Positions 34,948 through 43,656 of a stretch of 64,000 nt of DNA are shown piece after piece. Made by a program: the position numbers and the translations under genes. Positions within the stretch are counted from its first letter, which is position 1. Each line of letters starts with the position of its first letter. The notes under the pieces were generated by a model. It was not told the DNA's origin, made no database searches, and saw only the letters and a list, made by a program, of their open reading frames with translations. The DNA is taken from the NCBI RefSeq assembly GCF_014295035.1, contig NZ_CP060404.1:5120501-5184500 (forward strand), in the 5' to 3' direction. This DNA comes from Streptomyces buecherae. Lineage in GTDB: Bacteria > Actinomycetota > Actinomycetes > Streptomycetales > Streptomycetaceae.

Positions 34948-35034
34948 GTGGACCCGAAGATGAGAAGCCTGATCGTGAGCGGCACGTTCATCCTGCTGCT
35001 CGTGGTGGTGGCGGTGGCGGCGTTCGTGGGCTGA
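34948..35034 (+). CDS. Very small membrane peptide
   Basis: A 28-codon frame, VDPKMRSLIVSGTFILLLVV... ending in Gly. Its single hydrophobic helix (about residues 8-27) fills almost the whole peptide. GTG 34948 has GGAG only 2 nt upstream; ATG 34960 is the alternative start, giving 24 codons. Small single-pass peptides of this kind occur in streptomycetes. The call rests on the clean hydrophobic helix and coding bias. It is convergent with the DUF6571-like gene at 35045, only 10 bp away. Confidence 0.45.
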   Translation: MDPKMRSLIVSGTFILLLVVVAVAAFVG

Positions 35035-35044
35035 TGCCTCTTGG

Positions 35045-36952
35045 TTACGACGACTGCACGCTGCCCCAGAGCGTGGAGTTCACGGTCATGTAGACATCGG
35101 CTACTGCCCCGGCTGCGGGCGTGCGGGGCCCCGCCGGGATCCCCTCCTGCTGTGCGGCGGCCTGGACTGCTTGGCTGGCCGCACGCGCGATTCGACTGCG
35201 CTTGACCAGCACATAGTTCCTTCTACCCTCTTCGACCTCCTCAAGCTCGGCTGGGCCATCCTCCTCGAAGTACCCCATCGCGGCTTCCCTGACAGCTCCG
35301 GAGAGCCGGGACGCGGCAAGTCTCGTCGATGGGGGACGGATGGCGGCCATCGCGGTCAGTCGCCCCACCCACTTGTCCGTGACGGCGAGACTGTTGTTGT
35401 ATTCCGCGATCATTTGCAGGCCGTTCTCGGCTGCCGCGATCGCATGGAACTTTCCCTCCGTCGCACTGTCCGCGACGCGTGCGCCAGGCATGGCGGCTCG
35501 CTCGGCCTCGCTGGCCAACGTCCTGCCGTCAGCGTCAGCGATGGCTCCGCGAATCGCCGCCGTGGTGACCGTTTGCTGGGCTGCGATGACAGTCCCGTAC
35601 GCTCCCGGGTTCTCAGCGACAGCCTGGAGGAATGCCTCCAGTGCATCGCCCTCCTTGTACGAGAGGTTGGCGTCAGCCCCCGCGTGCCGAAAGTACGAGT
35701 CGGCCCCGCTTCCTCCCATAAACTCTCGCTGAATGTCGTACATGTACTCCGCCGACATGTTCCCCAGGCTTGGAACGAGCGGCGCGAGGCTCCCGTCGCG
35801 CTTGATCGAATCGGGGTGACTCCCGAACTCCCTCACCACCTTCTCGAAGACGTCCGCTTGCTCCCGCGTATGGGGGCGCAGCGGTCCACCGTCTCCGTAG
35901 GGCCGACCCGTGGTGGCAGATTCGAGGGCGTGGCCCAACGCCCGCTTGGCGGGGATGCGGCTTTCGTCGTCGGGGTTGGTGAGGCCGCTGGTCCTGTCGG
36001 GGAGCCATTTGCGGCCGCTGTCCTCGCTGAGGAAGAAGTCCAGGTTGCTCAGTCGCTTCAGGTCGCTGTTGCCGCCGCCGGTGGAGCCGCTGAAGAAGGT
36101 GGTGGAGGCTTCGGGGCTGTGCCCGAAGGCCGCCAGGAGGCCGGTCATGGGGTCCCAGCCGGGGGTCTCCTTGTGGGTGAGGTTGAGGCCGAAGTGCTGA
36201 CTACCTTGATGAGGGTCGGCCACCGGCCAGCTTGCGCCCTTGCGTTCCAGGGTGACCATGTCCTGGGCGATGGGGTTGAGGAATCTCCTGTCGTACGTGC
36301 CGTGCTGAAGCAGTGACGCCAACACCTGGTAGCCGACGGGCTGGGCATGGTCGAGCCCAACGCTCAGCGGCTGCGTACCGACCTCCTTCAGGTCGTTGAT
36401 CCACTCCTTGCCCAGGTAGGCACGGCCCTCACGAAGGGAGGCGTGGGCGTCGTCCTTGTCGGTGGACGGGCCGGTTGCCGTGGCCAGGGCCAGGCCCATG
36501 TCCTTCTGGATGCTCTGGGCCAGTTCTAGTCGGGTCGTGTCGTCACCCGATGACGCATCGATGGATAACTGGGCCTGGAAGCGGAGTGCCCCCTTGGGGC
36601 TCATCTCGCGGTAGTACGCGACCGCGAATGCCGGGTCCTTCGCGTCGCGCTGGAAGAGCCTTTGGACCTCGGCCAGCTCCCTGATACTCAGCTCCTTGCC
36701 GTTCTCGTGGAGGGCCACGCTGTTCCTGGCGAGCTGCACGGCACGCTCGTGCTGGGCCTCGCCGCCTAGCGTTCGATGAGATGAGACACGCGCCGTAAGC
36801 ATCTGCGTTGCCGTGGTGGCTTCTTTACTGCCGGTCGGAAGACGTGCGACTGTCCATAGAGTTCCTGCGCCTATGAGTGATGATACGAGGGCGGCGATGG
36901 TGAGCCGGCTATATGCGGTGCGCATTTCGAGCCGTGGTATCAGGTGGCGCAA
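35045..36952 (-). CDS. Membrane-anchored paralogue of the WXG-fused protein
   Basis: A 635-residue protein. TTG 36952 follows GGAG at 6 nt; ATG 36925 is an alternative. Residues 12-35 are a single hydrophobic anchor (RLTIAALVSSLIGAGTLWTV). From about residue 65 it aligns throughout with residues 190-760 of the protein at 37667: AYYREMSPKGALRFQAQLSID, GLDHAQPVGYQVLASLLQHG, PGWDPMTGLLAAFGHSPEAS, TFFSGSTGG and GNMSAEYMYDIQREF. The WXG/LXG-like N-terminal helical module of the paralogue is missing and the anchor replaces it. The shared domain looks like DUF6571 (by recollection) and has no enzymatic motif I recognise. Confidence 0.8.
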   Translation of the reverse strand: MRHLIPRLEMRTAYSRLTIAALVSSLIGAGTLWTVARLPTGSKEATTATQMLTARVSSHRTLGGEAQHERAVQLARNSVALHENGKELSIRELAEVQRLFQRDAKDPAFAVAYYREMSPKGALRFQAQLSIDASSGDDTTRLELAQSIQKDMGLALATATGPSTDKDDAHASLREGRAYLGKEWINDLKEVGTQPLSVGLDHAQPVGYQVLASLLQHGTYDRRFLNPIAQDMVTLERKGASWPVADPHQGSQHFGLNLTHKETPGWDPMTGLLAAFGHSPEASTTFFSGSTGGGNSDLKRLSNLDFFLSEDSGRKWLPDRTSGLTNPDDESRIPAKRALGHALESATTGRPYGDGGPLRPHTREQADVFEKVVREFGSHPDSIKRDGSLAPLVPSLGNMSAEYMYDIQREFMGGSGADSYFRHAGADANLSYKEGDALEAFLQAVAENPGAYGTVIAAQQTVTTAAIRGAIADADGRTLASEAERAAMPGARVADSATEGKFHAIAAAENGLQMIAEYNNSLAVTDKWVGRLTAMAAIRPPSTRLAASRLSGAVREAAMGYFEEDGPAELEEVEEGRRNYVLVKRSRIARAASQAVQAAAQQEGIPAGPRTPAAGAVADVYMTVNSTLWGSVQSS

Positions 36953-37041
36953 TGATGTCTCCGGTTTTTCGGCATGGCGTCATTCCGCGCGTTGGTGTTG
37001 ATGGTCGCTGGACCCGGGGGAGGAAATCGGTGTGACTGGCG

Positions 37042-37674
37042 CTACGGCCAGTGGATCTTTACGGGGCCTTCGGGGAGCTTGTCGGCGTTGGGGCAGTTGA
37101 GTGGACCCCGGGCCAGCCCGCGAGCCACGACTCCTGTGAACAGGGTTAGCTCTTTGTCACCCTTGACGGGCTTAGCGCGCCCGTATTCTTCCGCGTCGTC
37201 CTGCGTAGACATCGACGTGCCTGTCTGAACGCGTATGCGGTCGGTAGCATGCTCATTGGCGCATGGCACGTACAGCAAGATGACGTGGTTGGGTGCCATG
37301 TACCCGTAAGCCCCTCCTAGGGAGACCGGGACACCTTTTTTCTGTATCCGGTCGCGAAAGTATTCACCCCCGGGATTGTTGATGTACGAAAAGCTTGCCC
37401 TCTCCCCTCCCGCTGTCACCACTCTGCATTCTCCGTAGAAGGTGCCGAGGTGGGAACTCTCCTCTCTGAATTTTTCGCCCTTTTTGGGGAAAACCCCCTT
37501 AAGGGCGTCGCTCGAGATTGCTTCGTCGCAGACTTTCTGTGGTAAAGCGATAGTGTCTTCGGCAGGTGAGAACATCCACCAAGCTCCAGCGCCAGCGAGG
37601 AGTGTAAAGGTGACTGATAATGCCAGGCCAGCCGGGGACTTGAGGGCCTTGGGCAGGCTAGGCTTGTTAGGCAT
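37042..37674 (-). CDS. Single-pass membrane protein coupled to the upstream gene
   Basis: A 210-residue protein. ATG 37674 overlaps the upstream stop (ATGCCTAA), indicating translational coupling. One helix (residues 13-35, LALSVTFTLLAGAGAWWMFS) precedes an extracytoplasmic domain with four Cys: KVCDEAISS, YGECRVV, VPCANEH and LNCPNADK. The spacing suggests two disulfides. The domain is not recognised; its size and position resemble partner or immunity proteins of secretion-linked loci, but that is inference. Local base composition is noticeably less GC-rich than the rest of the window, suggesting recent acquisition. Confidence 0.75.
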   Translation of the reverse strand: MPNKPSLPKALKSPAGLALSVTFTLLAGAGAWWMFSPAEDTIALPQKVCDEAISSDALKGVFPKKGEKFREESSHLGTFYGECRVVTAGGERASFSYINNPGGEYFRDRIQKKGVPVSLGGAYGYMAPNHVILLYVPCANEHATDRIRVQTGTSMSTQDDAEEYGRAKPVKGDKELTLFTGVVARGLARGPLNCPNADKLPEGPVKIHWP

Positions 37675-39949
37675 TTTGAGATTTTCCGTCCCTGAAGCTG
37701 GCATAAGCCGCCGAGTACACGTCTCCTGCTACTGCGAATCCCGGTGTACCCGGAGCCGTCGAGACGCCTTCTTGCCGCGCGGCGTTGGCGAAAGCTCGCT
37801 TGGCTGCCTCTGCGGTTTCCTTGGCTTCTTCTTCCAGGTAATTTTCGCTGTTCCTCTCAATTTCTGCGACCGCGTCAGCTTCATCCTTCGTGTAGTGCTT
37901 GACCACCGCTTCGCGAATGTCTTCAGTGATCCACGATGCTGCGTCGCCTGCTACTGGAACGTGGTTGGCCGCCATGTCGGTGATGCGGCCAATCCACTTG
38001 TCGCCGAGTTCCACATTTTTGTTGTACTCGTCGATCTTTTTGACACTGTCGTCGGCTGCCGCGATAGCCTCGGCTCGTCCCTCAGCTATGCAGCCTGCGA
38101 CAATCCCGCCAGGTCGCGTGGCACGCTGGGAGACTTCCGAGAGCGATTGCGCTCCCGGATCGGCCACGCCCACTCGGATCGCTTCAGTAGTGACCGCTTG
38201 TTGCGCGTTGGCCATGGCCCCGTACGCCTTGGGATCTTCCGCAGTGGCTCGCAGAAACTGCCTGAGCGCGTTGTCATCCAAACCGGAGAGGTCTGCCACG
38301 GCTCCCGCATGCTTGAAATACACCTCGGCTCCGCCCTCTCCCGAGAAATTCCGCTGGATGTCATACATGTACTCCGCCGACATGTTTCCCAGATTGGGAG
38401 CGATCACCGAGAGGTTCCCGTCGTGCTTGATCAAGTCAGGGTTACTCCCAAACTCCTGGACCACCTTCTCGAAGACATCCGCTTGGCCCGTTGTGTGTGG
38501 CCGCGGCGGCCCGTCGTCCCCGTAGGGTCGCCCCGAGGTGGCGGATTCCAGGGCGTGGCCCAGGGCCTGCTTGGACGGGAGGGTGCTTTCGTCGTCGGGG
38601 TGGGTGGTGCCACTGAGCTTGTCGGAGGGCCATACGCGGCCGTCGTCCTCGCTGGTGAAGAATTGCAGGTTGCTGAGTTTTTTCAGGTCGCTGTCGCCGC
38701 CGCCGGTGGAGCCGTTGAAGAAGGCGGTGGACGCGTCGGGGCTGTTCGCGAGTCCCTCCAGGAGGCCGGTCATCGGGTCCCAGCCGGGGCTCTTCTTGTC
38801 GGAGAGGCTCAGGGCCAGCTCCAGGTCGCCGTGGTAGGAGTCGGGCGTAGGCCAACCGGCGTTCTTGCGTTCGTAGACGACCATGTCCTCGGCGATGGGC
38901 TTGAGGAAGCTCTTGTCGTAGTTGCCGTTCCGCAGCAGGGACGCCAGGGCCTGGTAGCCGAGGGGTTCGGCGTGGTGGACGCCGAGATCCAGCGGCTTCG
39001 TACCCACCTTCTTCAGCTCATTGACCCACGCCCTGCCCAGATACGTGCGGTCCTCGCGGAAGGACGTGTGGGGGTTGTCCTTGCCGGTGGGGGGATCGGT
39101 TGCCGTGGCCAGCGTCAGGCCCATGTCCTTCTGGATGCTCTTCGCCAACTCCAGGCGCGTACTGTCGTCACCCGTTGACGCGTCTACCGCCAACTGCGCC
39201 TGGAACCGCAGGGCGTCCCTGGGGCCCATCTCGCGGTAGAACTCGACCGCGAATTCCGCGTCCTTGGAGTTGCTCTGCATGAGCCGTTGGAACTCGGCCA
39301 GTTCCTTGTTGCTCAGTTCCTTGCCGTCCTTGTGCAGGTCCAGGCTCTTCTTGGCGAGTTGGACGGTCCGCTCGCGCTGGGCGTCGTCCAGGGTGTCGTA
39401 CTTCGCGTGGCCGAAGTCGTGGCTGTCGCCGCCGTGAATCCTTCCCAGGGCGCGGCTCACCGAGTCGTCGATCTCGTTGGCCTGTACGAGGAGATGGTTG
39501 ATCTGCTCTTCCAGCGCCTTGAGGTATTCCACCTGCTCCGGCTTGAGCTTGGTCTTCTCGCCCGACCTGTCCACGTACTGGCAGATGACGGTCGAGCCGG
39601 CGCCGCCCGATACCTGGATGCTGTGCTTCTTGGCGTCCACGTCCACGGCCTTCCTGAGGGCCTTCTGGACCGCCGTCAGGTCCTGGTGGGCGTCGCGCAG
39701 CATGCTCCAGATGCTTTTGGCCTGGGCGTGCGCGTCGCGGAACTCGGCGGCGGTGGTGCGGATGAAGGGGCGGGTGACGCCGGCGTTCACCCCCTCCCAG
39801 CGGGCCGCGTCGGACTGTCGCACCATGCCGTCCATCGCGTCGGTGGCCAGTTTGGCGAGTTGGTCCACCATGTCCTTCCAGTCCTCGGCCGCCGAACCGA
39901 GGCTGGATAAGGAGACCTGGTAGAGGTCGTCGTACGTCAGCCCTGCCAT
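37667..39949 (-). CDS. WXG-like N-terminus fused to large DUF6571-like domain
   Basis: A 760-residue protein. ATG 39949 follows GAGGTGA. Residues 1-110 are a helical hairpin of WXG100/LXG character (W23 in AAEDWKDMVDQLAK, W50 in AARWEGVNAG), the usual export module for type VII (ESX) systems. Residues 110-190 are coiled-coil-rich (LKALEEQINHLLVQANEID). From 190 the protein shares the large helical domain of the paralogue at 35045. It ends in an acidic helix and AGDVYSAAYASFRDG. No toxin active-site motif is seen. The gene heads a coupled pair with 37042 and follows another WXG-like gene. Confidence 0.82.
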   Translation of the reverse strand: MAGLTYDDLYQVSLSSLGSAAEDWKDMVDQLAKLATDAMDGMVRQSDAARWEGVNAGVTRPFIRTTAAEFRDAHAQAKSIWSMLRDAHQDLTAVQKALRKAVDVDAKKHSIQVSGGAGSTVICQYVDRSGEKTKLKPEQVEYLKALEEQINHLLVQANEIDDSVSRALGRIHGGDSHDFGHAKYDTLDDAQRERTVQLAKKSLDLHKDGKELSNKELAEFQRLMQSNSKDAEFAVEFYREMGPRDALRFQAQLAVDASTGDDSTRLELAKSIQKDMGLTLATATDPPTGKDNPHTSFREDRTYLGRAWVNELKKVGTKPLDLGVHHAEPLGYQALASLLRNGNYDKSFLKPIAEDMVVYERKNAGWPTPDSYHGDLELALSLSDKKSPGWDPMTGLLEGLANSPDASTAFFNGSTGGGDSDLKKLSNLQFFTSEDDGRVWPSDKLSGTTHPDDESTLPSKQALGHALESATSGRPYGDDGPPRPHTTGQADVFEKVVQEFGSNPDLIKHDGNLSVIAPNLGNMSAEYMYDIQRNFSGEGGAEVYFKHAGAVADLSGLDDNALRQFLRATAEDPKAYGAMANAQQAVTTEAIRVGVADPGAQSLSEVSQRATRPGGIVAGCIAEGRAEAIAAADDSVKKIDEYNKNVELGDKWIGRITDMAANHVPVAGDAASWITEDIREAVVKHYTKDEADAVAEIERNSENYLEEEAKETAEAAKRAFANAARQEGVSTAPGTPGFAVAGDVYSAAYASFRDGKSQNA

Positions 39950-40022
39950 GCCGCGGTCACCTCACGCGTTTCCGTTGTCGTCACTGTCCTCGTGCCCATG
40001 CCCGTACGCCGTTCCGCCCGGC

Positions 40023-40466
40023 TCAGCGGTAGTACCGGGTTATCTCCGAGGCCGTCATCGCGCTGCCGTCGCGGTGCGACATGGTGGCGGCGATTTCCTT
40101 GTCCTCGCGCGTGTGGGACTTCTTCGAGAAGTCGAGGTGGTTCGAGATGTGCGCGCACGACTGGAGCAGCGTCTTGACCTGGTCGTCCCAGATTCCCGAC
40201 ATCGTGGTCAGGGCCTCGCCCAGCGTGAAGTTGTGCGACGTGAGGGTGGCGGCCGCCTTGGCGGTCGACCCCTCGCCCGCCGCCCCGCGGGCGATGTCGC
40301 CGGCCTTCTTGAGTCGGCCGTGCAGCAGGAACGCCTCGTGGCCGACCCTGCCCAGGTCCTCCTGGTAGACGACCAGGCGGTCGGCGTCGCCGCCGCCCGC
40401 GCTGTTGAGCCGCGTTCGGGTGGCCGCCTCGCTGCGGATCTGGCCCCATTCCTCCTGGAACGACAT
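40023..40466 (-). CDS. WXG-like type VII secretion-associated protein
   Basis: A 147-residue all-helical protein, MSFQEEWGQIRSEAATRTRLNS, with Trp7 and a second helix (VVYQEDLGRVGHEAFLLHGRLKKAG). A later WDDQ segment (SGIWDDQVKTLLQSCAHISNHL) stands where Trp-x-Gly turns occur in ESX substrates. No signal peptide is present. It is the first gene of the minus-strand cluster reaching down to 35045, and 73 bp separate it from the WXG-fused gene. It likely forms a heterodimer with, or chaperones, that protein for secretion (inference). The core ESX ATPase and membrane genes are not in the window. Confidence 0.75.
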   Translation of the reverse strand: MSFQEEWGQIRSEAATRTRLNSAGGGDADRLVVYQEDLGRVGHEAFLLHGRLKKAGDIARGAAGEGSTAKAAATLTSHNFTLGEALTTMSGIWDDQVKTLLQSCAHISNHLDFSKKSHTREDKEIAATMSHRDGSAMTASEITRYYR

Positions 40467-40602
40467 GCTTCCCCCTACTTCCCCCGGGTCCCGTAACTCT
40501 CTTACGTAGCAGCGTAGTTACCGTCAGGGACGGTAGCAGGGTGAGGGTGACGAACGGTGTACTCGGGGTCACGGTGCGGGAGGGCGTGTCACGGCATGAC
40601 GC

Positions 40603-40640
40603 GGGGCGGGCCCGAGCGAGGGAACGCTCGGGCCCGCCCC
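40603..40640 (-). terminator. Strong hairpin terminator of the aldo/keto reductase gene
   Basis: A perfect 16-bp stem (GGGGCGGGCCCGAGCG / CGCTCGGGCCCGCCCC) with a 6-nt loop lies 15 bp past the stop codon at 40656, on the downstream side of that minus-strand gene. Confidence 0.85.
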
Positions 40641-40655
40641 GTCACGCGACGCCGA

Positions 40656-41654
40656 TCACCAGGCGAAGGACTCCGGCGCCGGGCCCGGGCCCGGGAAGAT
40701 CTCGTCGAGGCCGGTCAGCACCTCGTCGCTCAGCTCAAGCTCGACCGCGCGCAGCGCCGACGTGAGCTGCTCCGCCGTGCGCGGGCCGACGATCGGGCCG
40801 GTGACGCCGGGCCGGGTGAGCAGCCAGGCCAGGGCCACCTCGCCGGGCTCGATGCCGTGCTGGGCCAACAGGTCCTCGTACGCCTGCACGCGCTGGCGCA
40901 CCGCCGGGTCGGCGAGGGTCGTGGCGGCCCGGCCGGAGGCGGTGCGGCCGGCGGCGCCCTCCCGCTCCTTGCGGATCGCGCCGCCGAGCAGCCCGCCGTG
41001 CAGCGGCGACCACGGGATGACGCCGAGCCCGTAGTCCCGCGCGGCCGGGATGACCTCCATCTCGGCGGTGCGCTCGGCCAGGTTGTACAGGCACTGCTCG
41101 CTAACCAGGCCGAGTGAACCGCGCCGCCGCGCCGCCTCGTTGGCCTTGGCGATGTGCCAGCCCGCGTGGTTGGACGAGCCGACGTAGAGGATCTTGCCCT
41201 GCTGGATGAGGACGTCGACGGCCTGCCAGATCTCCTCCCACGGCGTCGCGCGGTCGACGTGGTGGAACTGGAACAGGTCGATGTAGTCGGTGCCCAGCCG
41301 CCGCAGGCTGGCCTCGACCGACCTGCGGATGTTCAGGGCCGACAGCTTGTCGTGGTTGGGCCAGGGCTCGCCGTCGTCGAGGGCCATGTTGGCGTACGCC
41401 TTGGTGGCGAGGACGACCTTGTCGCGCCGCTCGCCACCCTGGGCGAACCAGGACCCGATGATCTCCTCCGTGCGCCCCTTGTTGGCGCCCCAGCCGTAGG
41501 CGTTGGCGGTGTCGAAGAAGTTGATGCCCGCGTCGAGCGCGGCGTCCATGATCGTGTGGCTGTCCGCCTCGTCGGTCTGCGGACCGAAGTTCATGGTGCC
41601 GAGCACCAGGCGGCTGACCTTGAGACCGGTGTGTCCGAGCTGGGTGTACTTCAT
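40656..41654 (-). CDS. Aldo/keto reductase
   Basis: A 332-residue NADPH-dependent oxidoreductase with the (alpha/beta)8 fold. The tetrad is Asp48 (NFFDTANAYG), Tyr53, Lys85 (VLATKAYAN) and His131/132 (LFQFHHVD). The C-terminal loop GPIVGPRTAEQL binds cofactor. Start ATG 41654 gives MKYTQLGHTGLKVSRLVLG; a TTG three codons earlier is possible. It resembles the voltage-gated K+ channel beta-subunit-like or YghZ-type branch, though the substrate cannot be assigned. It is monocistronic with its own terminator, and the Uma2 gene follows on the upstream side after 78 bp. Confidence 0.94.
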   Translation of the reverse strand: MKYTQLGHTGLKVSRLVLGTMNFGPQTDEADSHTIMDAALDAGINFFDTANAYGWGANKGRTEEIIGSWFAQGGERRDKVVLATKAYANMALDDGEPWPNHDKLSALNIRRSVEASLRRLGTDYIDLFQFHHVDRATPWEEIWQAVDVLIQQGKILYVGSSNHAGWHIAKANEAARRRGSLGLVSEQCLYNLAERTAEMEVIPAARDYGLGVIPWSPLHGGLLGGAIRKEREGAAGRTASGRAATTLADPAVRQRVQAYEDLLAQHGIEPGEVALAWLLTRPGVTGPIVGPRTAEQLTSALRAVELELSDEVLTGLDEIFPGPGPAPESFAW

Positions 41655-41732
41655 GGGGCCCAAGCCAACGCCTTGGAGCGGACTCCAAGCAAGAGCACCA
41701 CTCGCCCCACCCGCCCCTCGCGCGGCCCCGGT

Positions 41733-42347
41733 CTACTCGGCGTCCGGCGCGGCCCCCGTGTCGCCGCGCTGGCGTGGGTCGACGGCGGTCAGGTCGATCT
41801 CGACCGGGAAGGGCACGGCGACCTTGAGTCGCTCGTGGTAGATGCCGGTCACCGCGTACGTACGCCGGGCGGGTTCGAGCTCGAAGACGTAGACGACGGG
41901 CAGCCCGCGGGCCTCCTCCACCCGCCAGAAGTGCGGGATGCCGGCCGCGGCGTACTTCAGCGGCTTGGACTCGCGGTCCCTGGCCTCGGAGTCGGCGGAG
42001 ACGACCTCGATGGCCAGGACCACGTCGGCGGGCTCGTACGTGGTCTGTTGCAGACCGGTGTCCGCTGACGCGTGCACGGCGAGCACGTCGGTCTCCAAAC
42101 AGTCCCGAGGCCCGAGGCGCACCGTCATCTCCCGGCAGATCTCCAGGTCGTCCGGGGCGGCCAGGACGAGGCTGTGCTCCAGCAGGCGCATGACCCGCAT
42201 GTGGAACTTGGTCTGCGGACTCACGAAGACAAGGCTCCCGTCAATCAGCTCCGTGTGCGGAGGCAGGTTGGGAAGCCGGTCCAGATCGTCGGCGGTGTAC
42301 CCGCCCACGGGCGGGCGGGGCCACTCGGGCTGAGGCGTGACGGGCAT
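41733..42347 (-). CDS. Uma2 family (DUF820) restriction-like nuclease
   Basis: A 204-residue member of the PD-(D/E)XK-like Uma2 family, common and abundant in actinobacteria and cyanobacteria. ATG 42347 follows ATGGGAGC. Features are the N-terminal TADDLDRLPNLPPHTELIDGSLVFV, the conserved HMRVMRLLEHSL helix, ETDVLAVHA (where family members usually have PDV), and the catalytic block VLAIEVVSADSEARDRESKPLKYAAAGI. PD in motif I is TD here, but the Asp stays. The physiological substrate is not known. Confidence 0.88.
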   Translation of the reverse strand: MPVTPQPEWPRPPVGGYTADDLDRLPNLPPHTELIDGSLVFVSPQTKFHMRVMRLLEHSLVLAAPDDLEICREMTVRLGPRDCLETDVLAVHASADTGLQQTTYEPADVVLAIEVVSADSEARDRESKPLKYAAAGIPHFWRVEEARGLPVVYVFELEPARRTYAVTGIYHERLKVAVPFPVEIDLTAVDPRQRGDTGAAPDAE

Positions 42348-42557
42348 GATCGGTGCTCCCATGATCGGGATTCTTGCCGACCCTTTCAGCGTACCCAGGA
42401 CGCTTGTCGTACCTTCCGTCGTAAGGGTGGTTTGGTCACTCAGGGTTGACCGAAGGGTGGGTGCCGGCGTCCCGAGCGAGGCCGGCGGCGCCCGGCCCGT
42501 ACGGGGGCTCGGAACGCGCGCCGCGGGCCCGTGCGCGGGGATGGCAGGCTTACGCCC

Positions 42558-43580
42558 ATGGGTTCGCTTGCTCGCGTCGTCACCTGTGCCTTCGCCGCCG
42601 TCCTGGTGGCGCTCCCCGCCGCCCCGTTGGGGTCGGCTCCCGCCGCGTCCGCGTACGCCGTGGGCGCCGGCGACCGGCCGTCGTCGTTCACCATCGAGGA
42701 CGAGCGGATCACCGAGTCCAGCGGCCTCGCCGCGAGCCGGGCGCACCCCGGCGTGTACTGGACGCACAACGACAGCGACGACGGGCCGTACGTGTACGCC
42801 GTGGACAGCGAGACGGGTCGTACGGTCGCCACCGTGACGCTGCGCGGCATCGGCGATCCGCGTGACGTGGAGGCGATCTCGGTCGGGCCCGACGGCCAGG
42901 TCTACGTGGCCGACATCGGCGACAACATGGGCGGCACCTGGCCCAAGGTGTGGATCTACGCGTTCCCCGAGCCGAAGCGGCTCGCGGACACCACGGTGAC
43001 CGCGAAGCAGTACACGGTGCAGTACGCGGACGGGCCACGGGACGCCGAGGCGATGATGGTGCACCCGAAGACGGGCCGGGTCTACATCGTCAGCAAGCGC
43101 GAGGAGGGCGGCGGGCTGTACGCCGGGCCCGCGAAGCTCTCGACCACCGGCGTGAACCGCTTCGAGCGGGTCGGCGACGTGGCCGTGTGGGCGACGGACG
43201 GCGCGTTCTCGCCCGACGGCGGGCACCTGGTGCTGCGTGGTTACTTCGAGTCGGCCCTCTTCGACTGGCGCGACGGCAAGCCGAAGAAGATCGCCGAGCC
43301 ACGGATGCCGATCCAGCGGCAGGGCGAGTCGGTGACGTACACCCTGGACGGCGGCACGCTGATGTACGGCACGGAGGGCAGGCGCAGCCGGGTCTCGGCG
43401 GTGCACCTCGACGACGACCAGGTCTCGCCGCAGGTACGCCGCGAGCGGGGGAAGGACGGCGGCGCCGACGGCGGCGCGGACGGGGACGGCGACTCCGGCA
43501 ACTACTACCTCGTCGGCGTGCTCCTCGTGGTCGGCACCGCCCTCGGCATGGCCGCCCGCCGACTGTTCGGCCGCAGGTGA
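42558..43580 (+). CDS. Secreted beta-propeller-like protein with C-terminal anchor
   Basis: A 340-residue exported protein. The N-terminal signal (LARVVTCAFAAVLVALPAAP...) ends near ASAYA. The mature part has repeated strands with SGLAASRAHPGVYWTHND, GQVYVADIGDNMGGTW, GRVYIVSKREEGGGLYAGP, DGAFSPDGGHLVLRGYFES and TLDGGTLMYGTEGRRS, consistent with a six- or seven-bladed propeller (WD40/NHL-like). A C-terminal hydrophobic helix (YYLVGVLLVVGTALGMAA) followed by RRLFGRR is a membrane anchor. The start ATG 42558 gives MGSLARVV. The function and ligand are unknown. Confidence 0.82.
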   Translation: MGSLARVVTCAFAAVLVALPAAPLGSAPAASAYAVGAGDRPSSFTIEDERITESSGLAASRAHPGVYWTHNDSDDGPYVYAVDSETGRTVATVTLRGIGDPRDVEAISVGPDGQVYVADIGDNMGGTWPKVWIYAFPEPKRLADTTVTAKQYTVQYADGPRDAEAMMVHPKTGRVYIVSKREEGGGLYAGPAKLSTTGVNRFERVGDVAVWATDGAFSPDGGHLVLRGYFESALFDWRDGKPKKIAEPRMPIQRQGESVTYTLDGGTLMYGTEGRRSRVSAVHLDDDQVSPQVRRERGKDGGADGGADGDGDSGNYYLVGVLLVVGTALGMAARRLFGRR

Positions 43581-43656
43581 CCCGCCCGGCCCGGCCCAAC
43601 CCAACCAGGCCCGACTCAACCCGCCGCCGGCGTGGTGCTGGTCGGCCGGACCGCCG

